Shown here: piece by piece, positions 43,346 to 51,403 of the stretch
Layout of the letters: each line of letters opens with the position of its first letter
Numbering within the stretch: position 1 is the stretch's first letter
Notes under the pieces: generated by a model
What the model saw: only the letters and a program-made list of their open reading frames with translations
Told to the model about the DNA's origin: nothing
The model's database searches: none
Assembly: GCF_900177765.1 (NCBI RefSeq)
Contig: NZ_FXWI01000004.1
Coordinates: 1-64,000 of the forward strand
Direction of reading: 5' to 3'
DNA length: 64,000 bases
Source: Agreia sp. VKM Ac-1783
GTDB taxonomy: Bacteria > Actinomycetota > Actinomycetes > Actinomycetales > Microbacteriaceae
Made by a program: the position numbers and the translations under genes

Positions 43346-44377
43346 GTGATCCACCCGCACCACTCGGCCCTCGAGGTCGTGATCGCGATCGATATCGGCG
43401 GCACGACGGTCAAGGGCGCGGCCGTCGACACCGCGGGCACGGTGGTCGCACGACAGACCACCGCGACGTTCGATAGCGGCCGCGACGCCTACGCGAGCGT
43501 TCTGACCATTGCGGGCGAGCTCATCGAGCAGGCAACGGCGGCCGGCTTCACGACCGCGGGCATCGGCATCGCCTCGCCCGGCCTGGTCGACCCCGAGTCG
43601 GGAGCCGTGCGCTTTGCCGCGAATCTCGGATGGGACGACTTTCCGCTGCGGAGCCTGCTCGAGGCCGAGTTCGCCGTCGTCGTCAGCGTCGGCCACGACG
43701 CCCGCACGGCCGCCGTCGCAGAGCGGGCGACCCGGGGCGCCGGCGCATCCGGCACCGATCAGGGCGCGAGCTACGACGTCGCGTATGACAACGCCCTCAT
43801 CGTTCCGATCGGCACCGGGGTCTCGTCTGCCGTCGTCTCGGGCGGGGTTCTCATCGAAGGAGCCACCGGCGCCGCGGGCGAGCTCGGCCACATGCAGGTC
43901 GTTCCGAACGGCGTGCTCTGCACGTGCGGGCAGCGCGGGTGCATCGAGGCCTACGCGTCGGGAACCACGATCCTCCAGAGGTACCGCGAGCACGGCGGAA
44001 CCGTCGCGTCGTCGACCCGGGCGATCGCATCCGCTCTCGACACCGACCCGGTAGCCGCGCGCGTCTGGGCCGACGCGGTCGACGCCCTGTCTGTCGGGCT
44101 CGCGGGCATCACCGCCGTGCTCGATCCCGCCGTGATCGTGATCGGCGGGGGCGTCTCGGCGGCGGGCGACATCCTGATCGTGCCGCTCCGCGAGGCCATC
44201 GCCGCCCGGCTCGGCTGGCGCTCGACCCCGCGCATCGAGCAATCCGAACTCGGCGCGGTGGGCGGCCTCATCGGCGCGGCGATCATCGGCTGGGCCGATC
44301 GGGTTCCGGATGCGGGCTTCGCCCGGCAGACACTCCGTTCGCTGAGCTCGGGGCCGCAGGGAGCAGCCGATGCCTAG
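43346..44377 (+). CDS. ROK-family sugar kinase
   Basis: The 343-residue protein has the phosphate-binding DIGGTTVKGAAVD at its N-terminus, the substrate loop GIASPGLVDPESG, the zinc motif TCGQRGCIEAYASG and a C-terminal ATP-binding VIGGGVSAAGD. It lacks a DNA-binding domain, so it should phosphorylate a hexose or N-acetylated sugar in the cytoplasm. The GTG start follows weak signals. It overlaps the MFS gene by eight bases. It lies 51 bp after the repressor in the same direction. Confidence 0.9.
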   Translation: MIHPHHSALEVVIAIDIGGTTVKGAAVDTAGTVVARQTTATFDSGRDAYASVLTIAGELIEQATAAGFTTAGIGIASPGLVDPESGAVRFAANLGWDDFPLRSLLEAEFAVVVSVGHDARTAAVAERATRGAGASGTDQGASYDVAYDNALIVPIGTGVSSAVVSGGVLIEGATGAAGELGHMQVVPNGVLCTCGQRGCIEAYASGTTILQRYREHGGTVASSTRAIASALDTDPVAARVWADAVDALSVGLAGITAVLDPAVIVIGGGVSAAGDILIVPLREAIAARLGWRSTPRIEQSELGAVGGLIGAAIIGWADRVPDAGFARQTLRSLSSGPQGAADA

Positions 44378-45689
44378 GCCCGCGCTTGCCGGCAGTGCGC
44401 TCGACCGGAGGCTGATGCTCATCTGGGGCGCCGGCGTTCTGGCCTACATCGTCTCGATCGTGAACCGCACCTCGCTCTCGGCCGTGGGTACCGAGGCGTC
44501 GGCGCGCTTCCACGCCGACGCGTCGACGCTCGCTCTCTTCGCCGTGCTGCAGCTGCTGGTCTACGGGGCGATGCAGATCCCCGTCGGCCTGCTGCTCGAC
44601 CGCTTCGGCTCGCGACGCGTCATGACCGTCGGAATGCTGGTCATGGCATCCGGACAGCTCGTGATGGCTCTCACCCCCGACGTGCACATCGCTATCGCAG
44701 CCCGTGTTCTGCTCGGCGCCGGCGATGCCGCGATCTTCCCCAGCATCCTGCGGGTGATTGCCGCGTGGTTCCCGGTGAAGCGCGCCCCGATCATCATCCA
44801 GTTCACCGGACTGCTCGGCCAGTTCGGCCAGATCGTCTCGGTCATTCCGCTGGCCGCTCTGCTGCACGCGACGAACTGGCCGACCGCGTTCGTATCGCTG
44901 GCCGGTGTCGGTGCGCTGGCCGGCATCCTGACCTTCGCCGCGGTGCGCAACGAACCCGAACGGACCGGCGCGATCACGGTCGTCACGAGCCGCCCCGATC
45001 TGCGCCAAGGGTTTGTGGATGCCTGGAAGCACCCGGGCACGCGGCTCGCGTTCTGGTCGCACTTCTCCACGCCGTTCGCGGGCAACGCGTTCGCGCTGCT
45101 GTGGGGCTACCCGTTCCTCGTCGAGGGACTCGGACTGTCTGTGCAGCTCGCGTCGCTGATCTTCACCTTCTACGTGCTGGTCGGGCTCGTGTTGGGCCCC
45201 GTCGTCGGCACCGCGTCCGCCCGGCATCCGCTGCGCCGATCGTGGATCGTGTTGGCGGTCGTCGGAGCCCAGGCCGCACTCTGGGCGGTGGTCATCCTCT
45301 GGCCGGGCGCCGCTCCCCTGCCCGTGATCTTCGCGCTGGTCGCGGCGCTGTGCGCTGGTGGACCCGGTTCGATGATCGCGTTCGACCTCACCCGGGCGCA
45401 CAACCCCGCCCAGAGGCTGGGAACCGCCACGGGAATCGTCAACGGCGGCGGCTTCCTCGCCAGCGTCATAGCGATCCTGTTCATCGGCATCGCGATGGAC
45501 GTGCAGGGCGCGGGAACTCCCGCGACCTATTCACTCGCCGCGTTCAAGCTCGCCTTCCTCGTGCAGTTCCCGATCTGGGCCGTCGGCATCATCGCCCTGC
45601 TGCGCGAACGTCGCCGCACCCGCGCGGTGATGGCGGCCAGAGGCATCCACCTGCCCCGAATTCGCGACGTCATCGCCCGGAGGCGATGA
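44370..45689 (+). CDS. MFS transporter (12 TM)
   Basis: The 439-residue protein has 12 hydrophobic helices, the first loop motif LLDRFGSRRVMTVGMLVMAS (MFS motif A) and the second-half SARHPLRRSWIVL. It resembles sugar-acid/anion symporters or nitrate-type MFS proteins more than drug exporters. Between a sugar kinase and two dehydrogenases, a sugar or sugar-acid substrate is likely. Its stop overlaps an upstream start of the next gene (ATGA at 45686). Confidence 0.85.
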   Translation: MPRPALAGSALDRRLMLIWGAGVLAYIVSIVNRTSLSAVGTEASARFHADASTLALFAVLQLLVYGAMQIPVGLLLDRFGSRRVMTVGMLVMASGQLVMALTPDVHIAIAARVLLGAGDAAIFPSILRVIAAWFPVKRAPIIIQFTGLLGQFGQIVSVIPLAALLHATNWPTAFVSLAGVGALAGILTFAAVRNEPERTGAITVVTSRPDLRQGFVDAWKHPGTRLAFWSHFSTPFAGNAFALLWGYPFLVEGLGLSVQLASLIFTFYVLVGLVLGPVVGTASARHPLRRSWIVLAVVGAQAALWAVVILWPGAAPLPVIFALVAALCAGGPGSMIAFDLTRAHNPAQRLGTATGIVNGGGFLASVIAILFIGIAMDVQGAGTPATYSLAAFKLAFLVQFPIWAVGIIALLRERRRTRAVMAARGIHLPRIRDVIARRR

Positions 45690-45748
45690 CTGCCGCGCCC
45701 GCCAGCTCTTCATCCGCCCACCTCTCCTCCCCCGACGGAAAGACAGCC

Positions 45749-46771
45749 ATGACACACACCCCGCTCCGCATCGGCCTCATCGGCGCCGGCGGCATCAGCA
45801 ACTCGCACCTGCCGCATCTGCTCACGCTCGGTGCCGACGTCTACGTCTACTCCGAGGCGGGCGCGCCCGAGCTGGTCGCACGCTACGGCGGAACCGTCGT
45901 CGACACCATCGATGAGCTGCTGGCGGCGGTGGACTTCGTCGACGTAGCCACCCCGACCTTCACCCACCACTCCCTGGTGAAGCGCGCGCTCGAGGCCGGC
46001 AAGCACGTGATCAGTGAGAAGCCGCTGGCCCGCACCGATGCCGAGGTCGACGAGCTCGCGGCACTCGCAGATGAGCTCGGCCTCATGCTGTTTCCCGCCC
46101 ACGTCGTGCGGTTCTTTCCCGAGTACGTGCTGCTGAAAGAGGCGGTCGACTCGGGCCGGCTCGGCGACCTGGCCGTTCTGCGCTTCTCCCGCTCCGGCGC
46201 TTTTCCGACCCGCACGCCGTGGTTCGCCGATCGCGCGCTGTCGGGCGGCATCATCATGGACCAGATGATCCACGACATCGACATCGCGCGATGGGTGGCC
46301 GGACCTGTCGTGCGTGTGTCTGCGGTGACATCTCAGGCGGGGGATGCGACGACGCCCGTCGAGGCGGCGCACGTTCTGCTGACCCACAGCTCGGGAGCCA
46401 TCAGCCACATCGCCGGAATCTGGGGGCCGTCGCACCTGCCGTTCACCACGGAGTACTCGGTGACAGGAACTGAAGGGTCTCTCGCCCACTCATCTGCGGC
46501 CGAACGAAACTACATCGCGCACCTCGCCAGCGTCGACGGGCCGAGCGGGCTGCTGCCCGAGGTCGACCCCGCAGAGAACCCCTACTTCGCAGAGCTGCGC
46601 GAGTTCACCGATGCGTTCGCCGGCGGTGCCGTGCCGCGGGTGTCGGCAGCCGAGGGCGCCGAGGCCGTTCGACTGGCGAACGCCGCTCTACTCTCGCTCG
46701 AGACGGGGCAACCCGTCGACATCGACTTGCCCTCAGCCCAGGCTTCTGCCGCCGACCTCGACGGAAAGTAG
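45749..46771 (+). CDS. Gfo/Idh/MocA-family oxidoreductase, first of two
   Basis: The 340 residues begin with a Rossmann NAD(P) site (RIGLIGAGGISNSHLPHL). They carry the family EKP motif in HVISEKPLARTDAEVDEL and the substrate-domain DQMIHDIDIARW with catalytic-type His/Asp. It should oxidise or reduce a sugar or inositol derivative. The ATG at 45749 is favoured because the fold begins there. An ATG at 45686 with a stronger GGAGG site and ATGA coupling would add 21 unstructured residues. Confidence 0.9.
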   Translation: MTHTPLRIGLIGAGGISNSHLPHLLTLGADVYVYSEAGAPELVARYGGTVVDTIDELLAAVDFVDVATPTFTHHSLVKRALEAGKHVISEKPLARTDAEVDELAALADELGLMLFPAHVVRFFPEYVLLKEAVDSGRLGDLAVLRFSRSGAFPTRTPWFADRALSGGIIMDQMIHDIDIARWVAGPVVRVSAVTSQAGDATTPVEAAHVLLTHSSGAISHIAGIWGPSHLPFTTEYSVTGTEGSLAHSSAAERNYIAHLASVDGPSGLLPEVDPAENPYFAELREFTDAFAGGAVPRVSAAEGAEAVRLANAALLSLETGQPVDIDLPSAQASAADLDGK

Positions 46772-46777
46772 ACGACG

Positions 46778-47824
46778 ATGCACACCTCCGATCGCCCCCT
46801 GAAGATCGCCGTCATGTCGTTCGCGCACACCCACGCTCGCGGCTACATCGAACTGCTCAGAAACATGCCCTCGGTGAGCCTCCTCACCTCCGACCCCGGC
46901 GAGCATCCAGCGACCGAGTTGCGCGGTCGTGCGTTCGCCGAACAGCTGGGCGTCGAGTACGTCGACAGTTACGACGAGCTCATGGCGTGGCAACCGGATG
47001 CGGTGATCGTCACCAGTGAGAACGCCCGCCACCGGGCCGACGTCGAACGCGCGGCCAAGGCCGGGGCGCACATCCTGTGCGAGAAGCCGTTGGCCACGAG
47101 TCACGAAGACGGTGTGGCGATGCTCGAGGCGGCAGACGCCGCAGGCGTCATCCTGATGGTCGCGTTCCCCGTGCGCTTCGCCAGCACCTTCGCGCGTCTG
47201 AAGGCCGAGTACGACGCAGGGCAGCTCGGTCAGATCTTCTCTGTTCGCGGCAGCAACAACGGCAAACTGCCCAGCGAGCGCGCCTGGTTCACCGATCCCG
47301 AGCTCTCGGGCGGAGGCGCTCTCGTTGATCATGTCGTGCACATCGCCGACCTGCTCGAGGCGCTGATGGGTACGGCCCCGGTGTCGGTGACCGCCGTGAC
47401 CAACCAGAAACTGCACGCCGAGCGCGCCCGCGCCGAGACGGCGGGTCTCGTCACGATCAGCTACGACAACGGCGTGATCGCCGCCATCGACTGCTCGTGG
47501 AGCCAGCCCGACACGGCGGCAACCTGGGGCGGCGTCTCCGTGACCGTGGCCGGCACCGCGGGTACCGTGGCCGTCGACTTCTTCGGGCCGCGCGCACGCG
47601 GCCTCGACACCGCGACGGGCCTGCCGATCGAGGCACCCTACGGTCCGAACTTCGACGAGGCTTTGCTCTCGCGGTTCATCGACGCGGTGCGCACGGGAAC
47701 GCAGCCCCAGCCTGACGGTGGCGTGGGTCTGCGTACGCTCGACATCGTGCTGGCGGCGCAGGAGTCGGCCCGCACCGGTCGCACGGTCGCCGTGGCCGAC
47801 ATCGCCCGCGCGCTGGTTGAGTAG
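46778..47824 (+). CDS. Gfo/Idh/MocA-family oxidoreductase, second of two
   Basis: The 348-residue protein shows the EKP motif in GAHILCEKPLATSHEDGVAM and GGGALVDHVVHIADLLEALM in the substrate domain. The first motif is degenerate (IAVMSFAHTHARGYIELLRN instead of GxGxxG), which is common in one branch of this family. It starts six bases after the first oxidoreductase. The last codons (ALVE-stop) lie within the interspersed repeat. The pair probably acts in sequence on the imported sugar. Confidence 0.88.
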   Translation: MHTSDRPLKIAVMSFAHTHARGYIELLRNMPSVSLLTSDPGEHPATELRGRAFAEQLGVEYVDSYDELMAWQPDAVIVTSENARHRADVERAAKAGAHILCEKPLATSHEDGVAMLEAADAAGVILMVAFPVRFASTFARLKAEYDAGQLGQIFSVRGSNNGKLPSERAWFTDPELSGGGALVDHVVHIADLLEALMGTAPVSVTAVTNQKLHAERARAETAGLVTISYDNGVIAAIDCSWSQPDTAATWGGVSVTVAGTAGTVAVDFFGPRARGLDTATGLPIEAPYGPNFDEALLSRFIDAVRTGTQPQPDGGVGLRTLDIVLAAQESARTGRTVAVADIARALVE

Positions 47825-47947
47825 TGAGGAACGAACGTATTGAAACCACTGACGCCCGCGCTGGTTGAGTAGTGAGGAACGAACGTATCGAAACCACTGT
47901 CGCAGGGGTCTCGATATGGCCGCGGGCGGCCTACTCGACCAGCGCGG
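47812..47947. repeat. Gene-terminal interspersed repeat, second locus
   Basis: The unit CGCGCTGGTTGAGTAGTGAG with ACGAACGTAT(T/C)GAAACCACTG occurs twice in tandem (about 47811 and 47862). It is followed by an inverted partner GGGTCTCGATATGG and GGCCTACTCGACCAGCGC. The first unit supplies the ALVE-stop of the oxidoreductase. It can fold into a long hairpin. Confidence 0.8.
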
Positions 47948-47950
47948 CGC

Positions 47951-48040
47951 TCACGCGAACAGTTCTGGGGTGAGCACGTGCTTGGTCTCGAGGTACTGGT
48001 GGATTCCCTCCGAACCGCCCTCACGGCCGAGCCCTGACTG
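47951..48040 (-). pseudogene. C-terminal remnant of a succinate-semialdehyde-type aldehyde dehydrogenase
   Basis: Read on the minus strand, 28 codons give SGLGREGGSEGIHQYLETKH and then end LTPELFA-stop. This matches the characteristic C-terminus of NAD(P)-dependent succinate-semialdehyde dehydrogenases. An in-frame TAG at 48041-48043 lies immediately upstream and the rest of the gene is absent. The remnant sits between the repeat and hpaD, so a deletion has removed most of a dehydrogenase gene at this junction. Confidence 0.75.
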
Positions 48041-48057
48041 CTATCCGGCCACGAGGC

Positions 48058-49140
48058 TCACAGCGTGTTCCCGAGCTTGAAGCCCTCGACCGTGTCGTCT
48101 TTGCGGGTGTACGAGAACCCGTCGGCGCCCACCGTGACCGCCATCTCGCTGGCGTCGGTGCGGGCGATGACCGGCTGCGGTTCGCCGTCGAGGTCGAGCA
48201 CGAGGGACGCCTCGGTGTACCAGCTGGGCACCACAGGGTTGCCCCACCAGTCGCGGCGCTGATTGTCGTGCACATCCCATGTCACCACCGGGTTGTCGGG
48301 GTCACCGGTGTAGTAGTCCTGCGTGTAGATCTCGACCCGGTGACCATCCGGGTCGGCGATGTAGAGGTAGAACGCGTTCGAGACGCCGTGCCGGCCGGGG
48401 CCGCGCTCGATCACGTCGCTCTTGCGCAGCGCACCGAGCTTGTCGCAGATGTAGAGGATGTTGTGCTTCTCGTGCGTCGCAAAAGCGATGTGGTGCATGC
48501 GGGGTCCGTCGCCGCCGGTGAGCGCGGTGTCGTGCACGGTGTCTTTGCGGCGCAGCCAGGCCGCGTAGGTCACACCGTCTTCGTCTTGGATGTCTTCGGT
48601 GACCCTGAAGCCCAGGTCTTCGAGGTACTTGCGGCCGCGCGGCACGTCCGGAGTGACCTGGTTGAAGTGGTCGAGGCGCACGAGGGCGCCCGGGCCGTAG
48701 AGGTCGTAGCGCCATGCGAGGCGCTCGACGTGCTCGACCGAATAGAAGAACTCGTACGGAAAGCCGAGCGGATCGGTGACCCGCACCGAGTCGCCGATGC
48801 CGTTGACAAAGCCGTCGCGATTGCGCTCGGTGCGGCATCCGAGGGCCTGATACCAGGCTTCTGCGCGGTCGACGTCTTCGGGCGTGCGCACCCGGTAGCT
48901 GAACGCGGCGACGGCCGCGATCGGGCCCTTGCGCAGCACGAGGTTGTGGTGGATGAACTCCTCGAGACTGCGCAGATAGATCGCGTTCTCGTCCTCCTCC
49001 GTGACGACGAGACCCAGGATGTCGACATAGAACTCGCGCGACCGCGCCAGGTCGGTCACCACGATCTCCATGTAGGCACAGCGCAGGATGTCGGGCGGCG
49101 TGAGTTCGGTGGGCGTGGGAACCGGGGTGGAATTCGTCAT
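48058..49140 (-). CDS. hpaD: 3,4-dihydroxyphenylacetate 2,3-dioxygenase
   Basis: The 360-residue protein is a two-domain vicinal-oxygen-chelate extradiol dioxygenase. Metal ligands fit His158 (VRLDHFNQ), His217 (RMHHIAF) and Glu270 (GHRVEIYTQD), each three residues after the ligands known for the Brevibacterium enzyme. The C-terminal lid ends DDTVEGFKLGNTL. It opens the homoprotocatechuate ring to 5-carboxymethyl-2-hydroxymuconate semialdehyde. It follows the hpaE gene on the same strand after 32 bp. Domain-wide similarity to HPCD makes this one of the surest calls in the cluster. Confidence 0.92.
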   Translation of the reverse strand: MTNSTPVPTPTELTPPDILRCAYMEIVVTDLARSREFYVDILGLVVTEEDENAIYLRSLEEFIHHNLVLRKGPIAAVAAFSYRVRTPEDVDRAEAWYQALGCRTERNRDGFVNGIGDSVRVTDPLGFPYEFFYSVEHVERLAWRYDLYGPGALVRLDHFNQVTPDVPRGRKYLEDLGFRVTEDIQDEDGVTYAAWLRRKDTVHDTALTGGDGPRMHHIAFATHEKHNILYICDKLGALRKSDVIERGPGRHGVSNAFYLYIADPDGHRVEIYTQDYYTGDPDNPVVTWDVHDNQRRDWWGNPVVPSWYTEASLVLDLDGEPQPVIARTDASEMAVTVGADGFSYTRKDDTVEGFKLGNTL

Positions 49141-49172
49141 TGAATCGTCTTTCGTCAAAGGTGGTGGTGAGG

Positions 49173-50717
49173 TCAGCGGGCGGCGGGACTTGTCGCGCCG
49201 AAGCGCGCGGTGTGCACGTCGCCGAGAGTGATGTGCACGGCCTGCTGGTCGGAGTAGAAGTCGAGCGAGCGGTAGCCACCCTCGTGGCCGAGGCCCGAAG
49301 CCTTCACGCCGCCGAACGGAGTGCGCAGATCGCGCACGTTGTGCGAGTTGAGCCACACCATCCCCGAGTCGACCGCCTGAGCGAACAGGTGCGCCCGCTC
49401 GAGGTTCGAGGTCCAGATGTACGCGGCGAGTCCGTACTTGACGCCGTTCGCGAGTTCGAGCGCCTCTTCCTCGGTGTCGAACGGGGTGATCGCGACGACC
49501 GGGCCGAAGATCTCCTCCTGGAAGATGCGGGCATCCGGCTTCACGTCGACGAAGACGGTGGGCTGCACGTAGTTGCCCGTGGGCAGGTGCTCGGGGCGAC
49601 CGCCGCCGGCGACCAACCGGCCCTCCTCCTTGCCGATCTCGACGTAGCTCATGACCTTCGCGAAGTGCTCGGGGTGCACGAGCGCCCCCACCTCGGTCTT
49701 CGGATCGTGCGGGTCGCCCACCACGATGTTCTTAGCCCTGGCCGCGAAGCGCGCCACGAAGTCGTCGTAGACGCTGCGCTCGACGAGGATGCGCGAGCCC
49801 GCCGTGCACCGCTCTCCGTTCAGCGAGAAGACACCGAAGAGGGTCGAGTCGAGCGCTTTGTCGAGATCAGCGTCGGCGAAGATGACGGCCGGCGACTTGC
49901 CGCCGAGCTCCATCGACATGCCCTTGAGCGTCGGAGCGCAGTTCGCGAAGATCAGCTGGCCCGTCGAGCTCTCGCCCGTGAACGAGATCAACTGCACATC
50001 CGGGTGCTTCACGAGCGCGTCACCGGCCTCCTCGCCGAGGCCGTTGACGAGGTTGAACACGCCGTCGGGCACGCCCGCCTCGCGAAAGATGTCTGCCCAC
50101 AGGCTCGCCGACAGCGGCGTGAATTCGGCGGGCTTGAGCACCACCGTGCAGCCCGAGGCGAGTGCCGGTGCCAGCTTCCAGCTCTCGAGCATGAATGGCG
50201 TGTTCCACGGCGTGATGAGTCCGGCGACACCCTTCGGCTTGCGGTTGACGTAGTTCAGCTGCCGACCCGGCACCTTGTAGGTGTCGTCTGACTGGGCGAC
50301 GATCAGGTCGGCGAAGAAGCGGAAGTTCTCGGCGGCCCGCTGCGCCTGGCCGAGGGCCTGCGTGATCGGAAGGCCCGAGTCGAACGATTCCAGCTCGGCG
50401 AGCCGGGCATCCCGCGACTCGACGATGTCGGCGATCTTGTTGAGCACGCGCGAACGGGCGCGCGGCAGCATGCGGGGCCAGGGACCCTCGTCGAACGCCT
50501 TGCGGGCGGCCGCGACCGCGAGGTCGATGTCGGCCTTCTGCCCTGCGGCGGCGGCGACATAGTTCTCGTTCGTCACCGGGTCGAGCACGTCGAAGGTCTC
50601 GCCGCCGACGCTGTCGACGAACTCGCCGCCGATGAAATGCCGGATGCGCTCGGGCAGGCCATCCGGAATGTGCTGTGTCGGCGCGGTCGGCTGGGTACCT
50701 GGTGTCTCTGTCGTCAT
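49173..50717 (-). CDS. hpaE: 5-carboxymethyl-2-hydroxymuconate semialdehyde dehydrogenase
   Basis: The 514-residue aldehyde dehydrogenase has the general base in SMELGGKSPAVIF (about Glu271), the catalytic Cys in LNGERCTAGSRI (about 304), and VPDGVFNLVNG/FTGESSTGQ at the NAD site. It is most like HpaE. It oxidises the HpaD product to the dicarboxylate. The second ATG (50717) was chosen because AAGGA lies eight bases before it; the first ATG is too close. It abuts the GntR gene. Confidence 0.9.
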   Translation of the reverse strand: MTTETPGTQPTAPTQHIPDGLPERIRHFIGGEFVDSVGGETFDVLDPVTNENYVAAAAGQKADIDLAVAAARKAFDEGPWPRMLPRARSRVLNKIADIVESRDARLAELESFDSGLPITQALGQAQRAAENFRFFADLIVAQSDDTYKVPGRQLNYVNRKPKGVAGLITPWNTPFMLESWKLAPALASGCTVVLKPAEFTPLSASLWADIFREAGVPDGVFNLVNGLGEEAGDALVKHPDVQLISFTGESSTGQLIFANCAPTLKGMSMELGGKSPAVIFADADLDKALDSTLFGVFSLNGERCTAGSRILVERSVYDDFVARFAARAKNIVVGDPHDPKTEVGALVHPEHFAKVMSYVEIGKEEGRLVAGGGRPEHLPTGNYVQPTVFVDVKPDARIFQEEIFGPVVAITPFDTEEEALELANGVKYGLAAYIWTSNLERAHLFAQAVDSGMVWLNSHNVRDLRTPFGGVKASGLGHEGGYRSLDFYSDQQAVHITLGDVHTARFGATSPAAR

Positions 50718-50719
50718 GG

Positions 50720-51403
50720 TCATCGTCCTTGATTCGCTTGGTGATTGAGGAGCGCGTCGAGCGTTCCGGTTCGGTGGGCGCGAGCGGCGAGCTCGAGCTC
50801 GAGCGGTTCGGCACCGCTCTCGATCAGCTGCAGCAGGCGCTCGTGCTCGTCGACCGACTCCTGGGCCCTGCCGGGCACGAAGCCGAAGATCGAATCGCGC
50901 AGCACGGCGAGGCGGTTCCAGCCGCGGTGCACGAGATCGAGGATGTGCGGGTTGGGGCAGTGCTCGAAGATCACCGCGTGGAACTGCCGATTGAGCTCGG
51001 TGAAGCGGTGCGGGTCGAAATGGTCGAGACAGTCGCGCATCTCCGCATTGATGTCGCGCGCCTCGCTCAGGTCGAGCGCGGTCACGAACGGCGCCGAGAG
51101 AGCTGTGGCCCTGCCCTCGACGAGACTCAGCGTCTCCATCGTGTAGAAGTACTCGCGCTCGTCGACCATCGCCACCTGCGCGCCGACGTTTCGCTCGAAG
51201 GTGACCGCGCCCTCGGCTTCGAGCCGACGGATCGCCTCCCGCACCGGCACGACGCTCACCTCGAGCTGCTTGGCGATCTGCCCGAGTACCAGCCGGAACC
51301 CGGGCGTGTAGCTGCCGTTCTCGATGCGCGCCTTGACGAAGCGGTACGCGAGTTCGGACTTGCTCTCGGTCACGACCTCGCCCTTCGCAGACTCACTCGC
51401 CAC
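50720..51403 (-). CDS. GntR/FadR-family regulator of the hpa genes
   Basis: The 227 residues have an N-terminal winged helix (LVLGQIAKQLEVSVVPVREA, then IRRLEAEGAV) and an FCD ligand domain with FTELNRQFHAVIFEHCPN and the His-rich metal/ligand site DEHERLLQLIESG. GTG at 51403 is preceded by AAGGGTGA. It overlaps the fusion gene by 11 bases and lies inside the operon. The palindrome at 52899 upstream of the operon fits its binding site. An aromatic-acid intermediate is the likely inducer. Confidence 0.88.
   Translation of the reverse strand: MASESAKGEVVTESKSELAYRFVKARIENGSYTPGFRLVLGQIAKQLEVSVVPVREAIRRLEAEGAVTFERNVGAQVAMVDEREYFYTMETLSLVEGRATALSAPFVTALDLSEARDINAEMRDCLDHFDPHRFTELNRQFHAVIFEHCPNPHILDLVHRGWNRLAVLRDSIFGFVPGRAQESVDEHERLLQLIESGAEPLELELAARAHRTGTLDALLNHQANQGR

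Noticed and set aside
42305-44422. 705-codon minus-strand open frame across the ROK genes
   Set aside because: It is a shadow of the strong codon bias of two well-supported ROK genes; its product is low-complexity and matches nothing.
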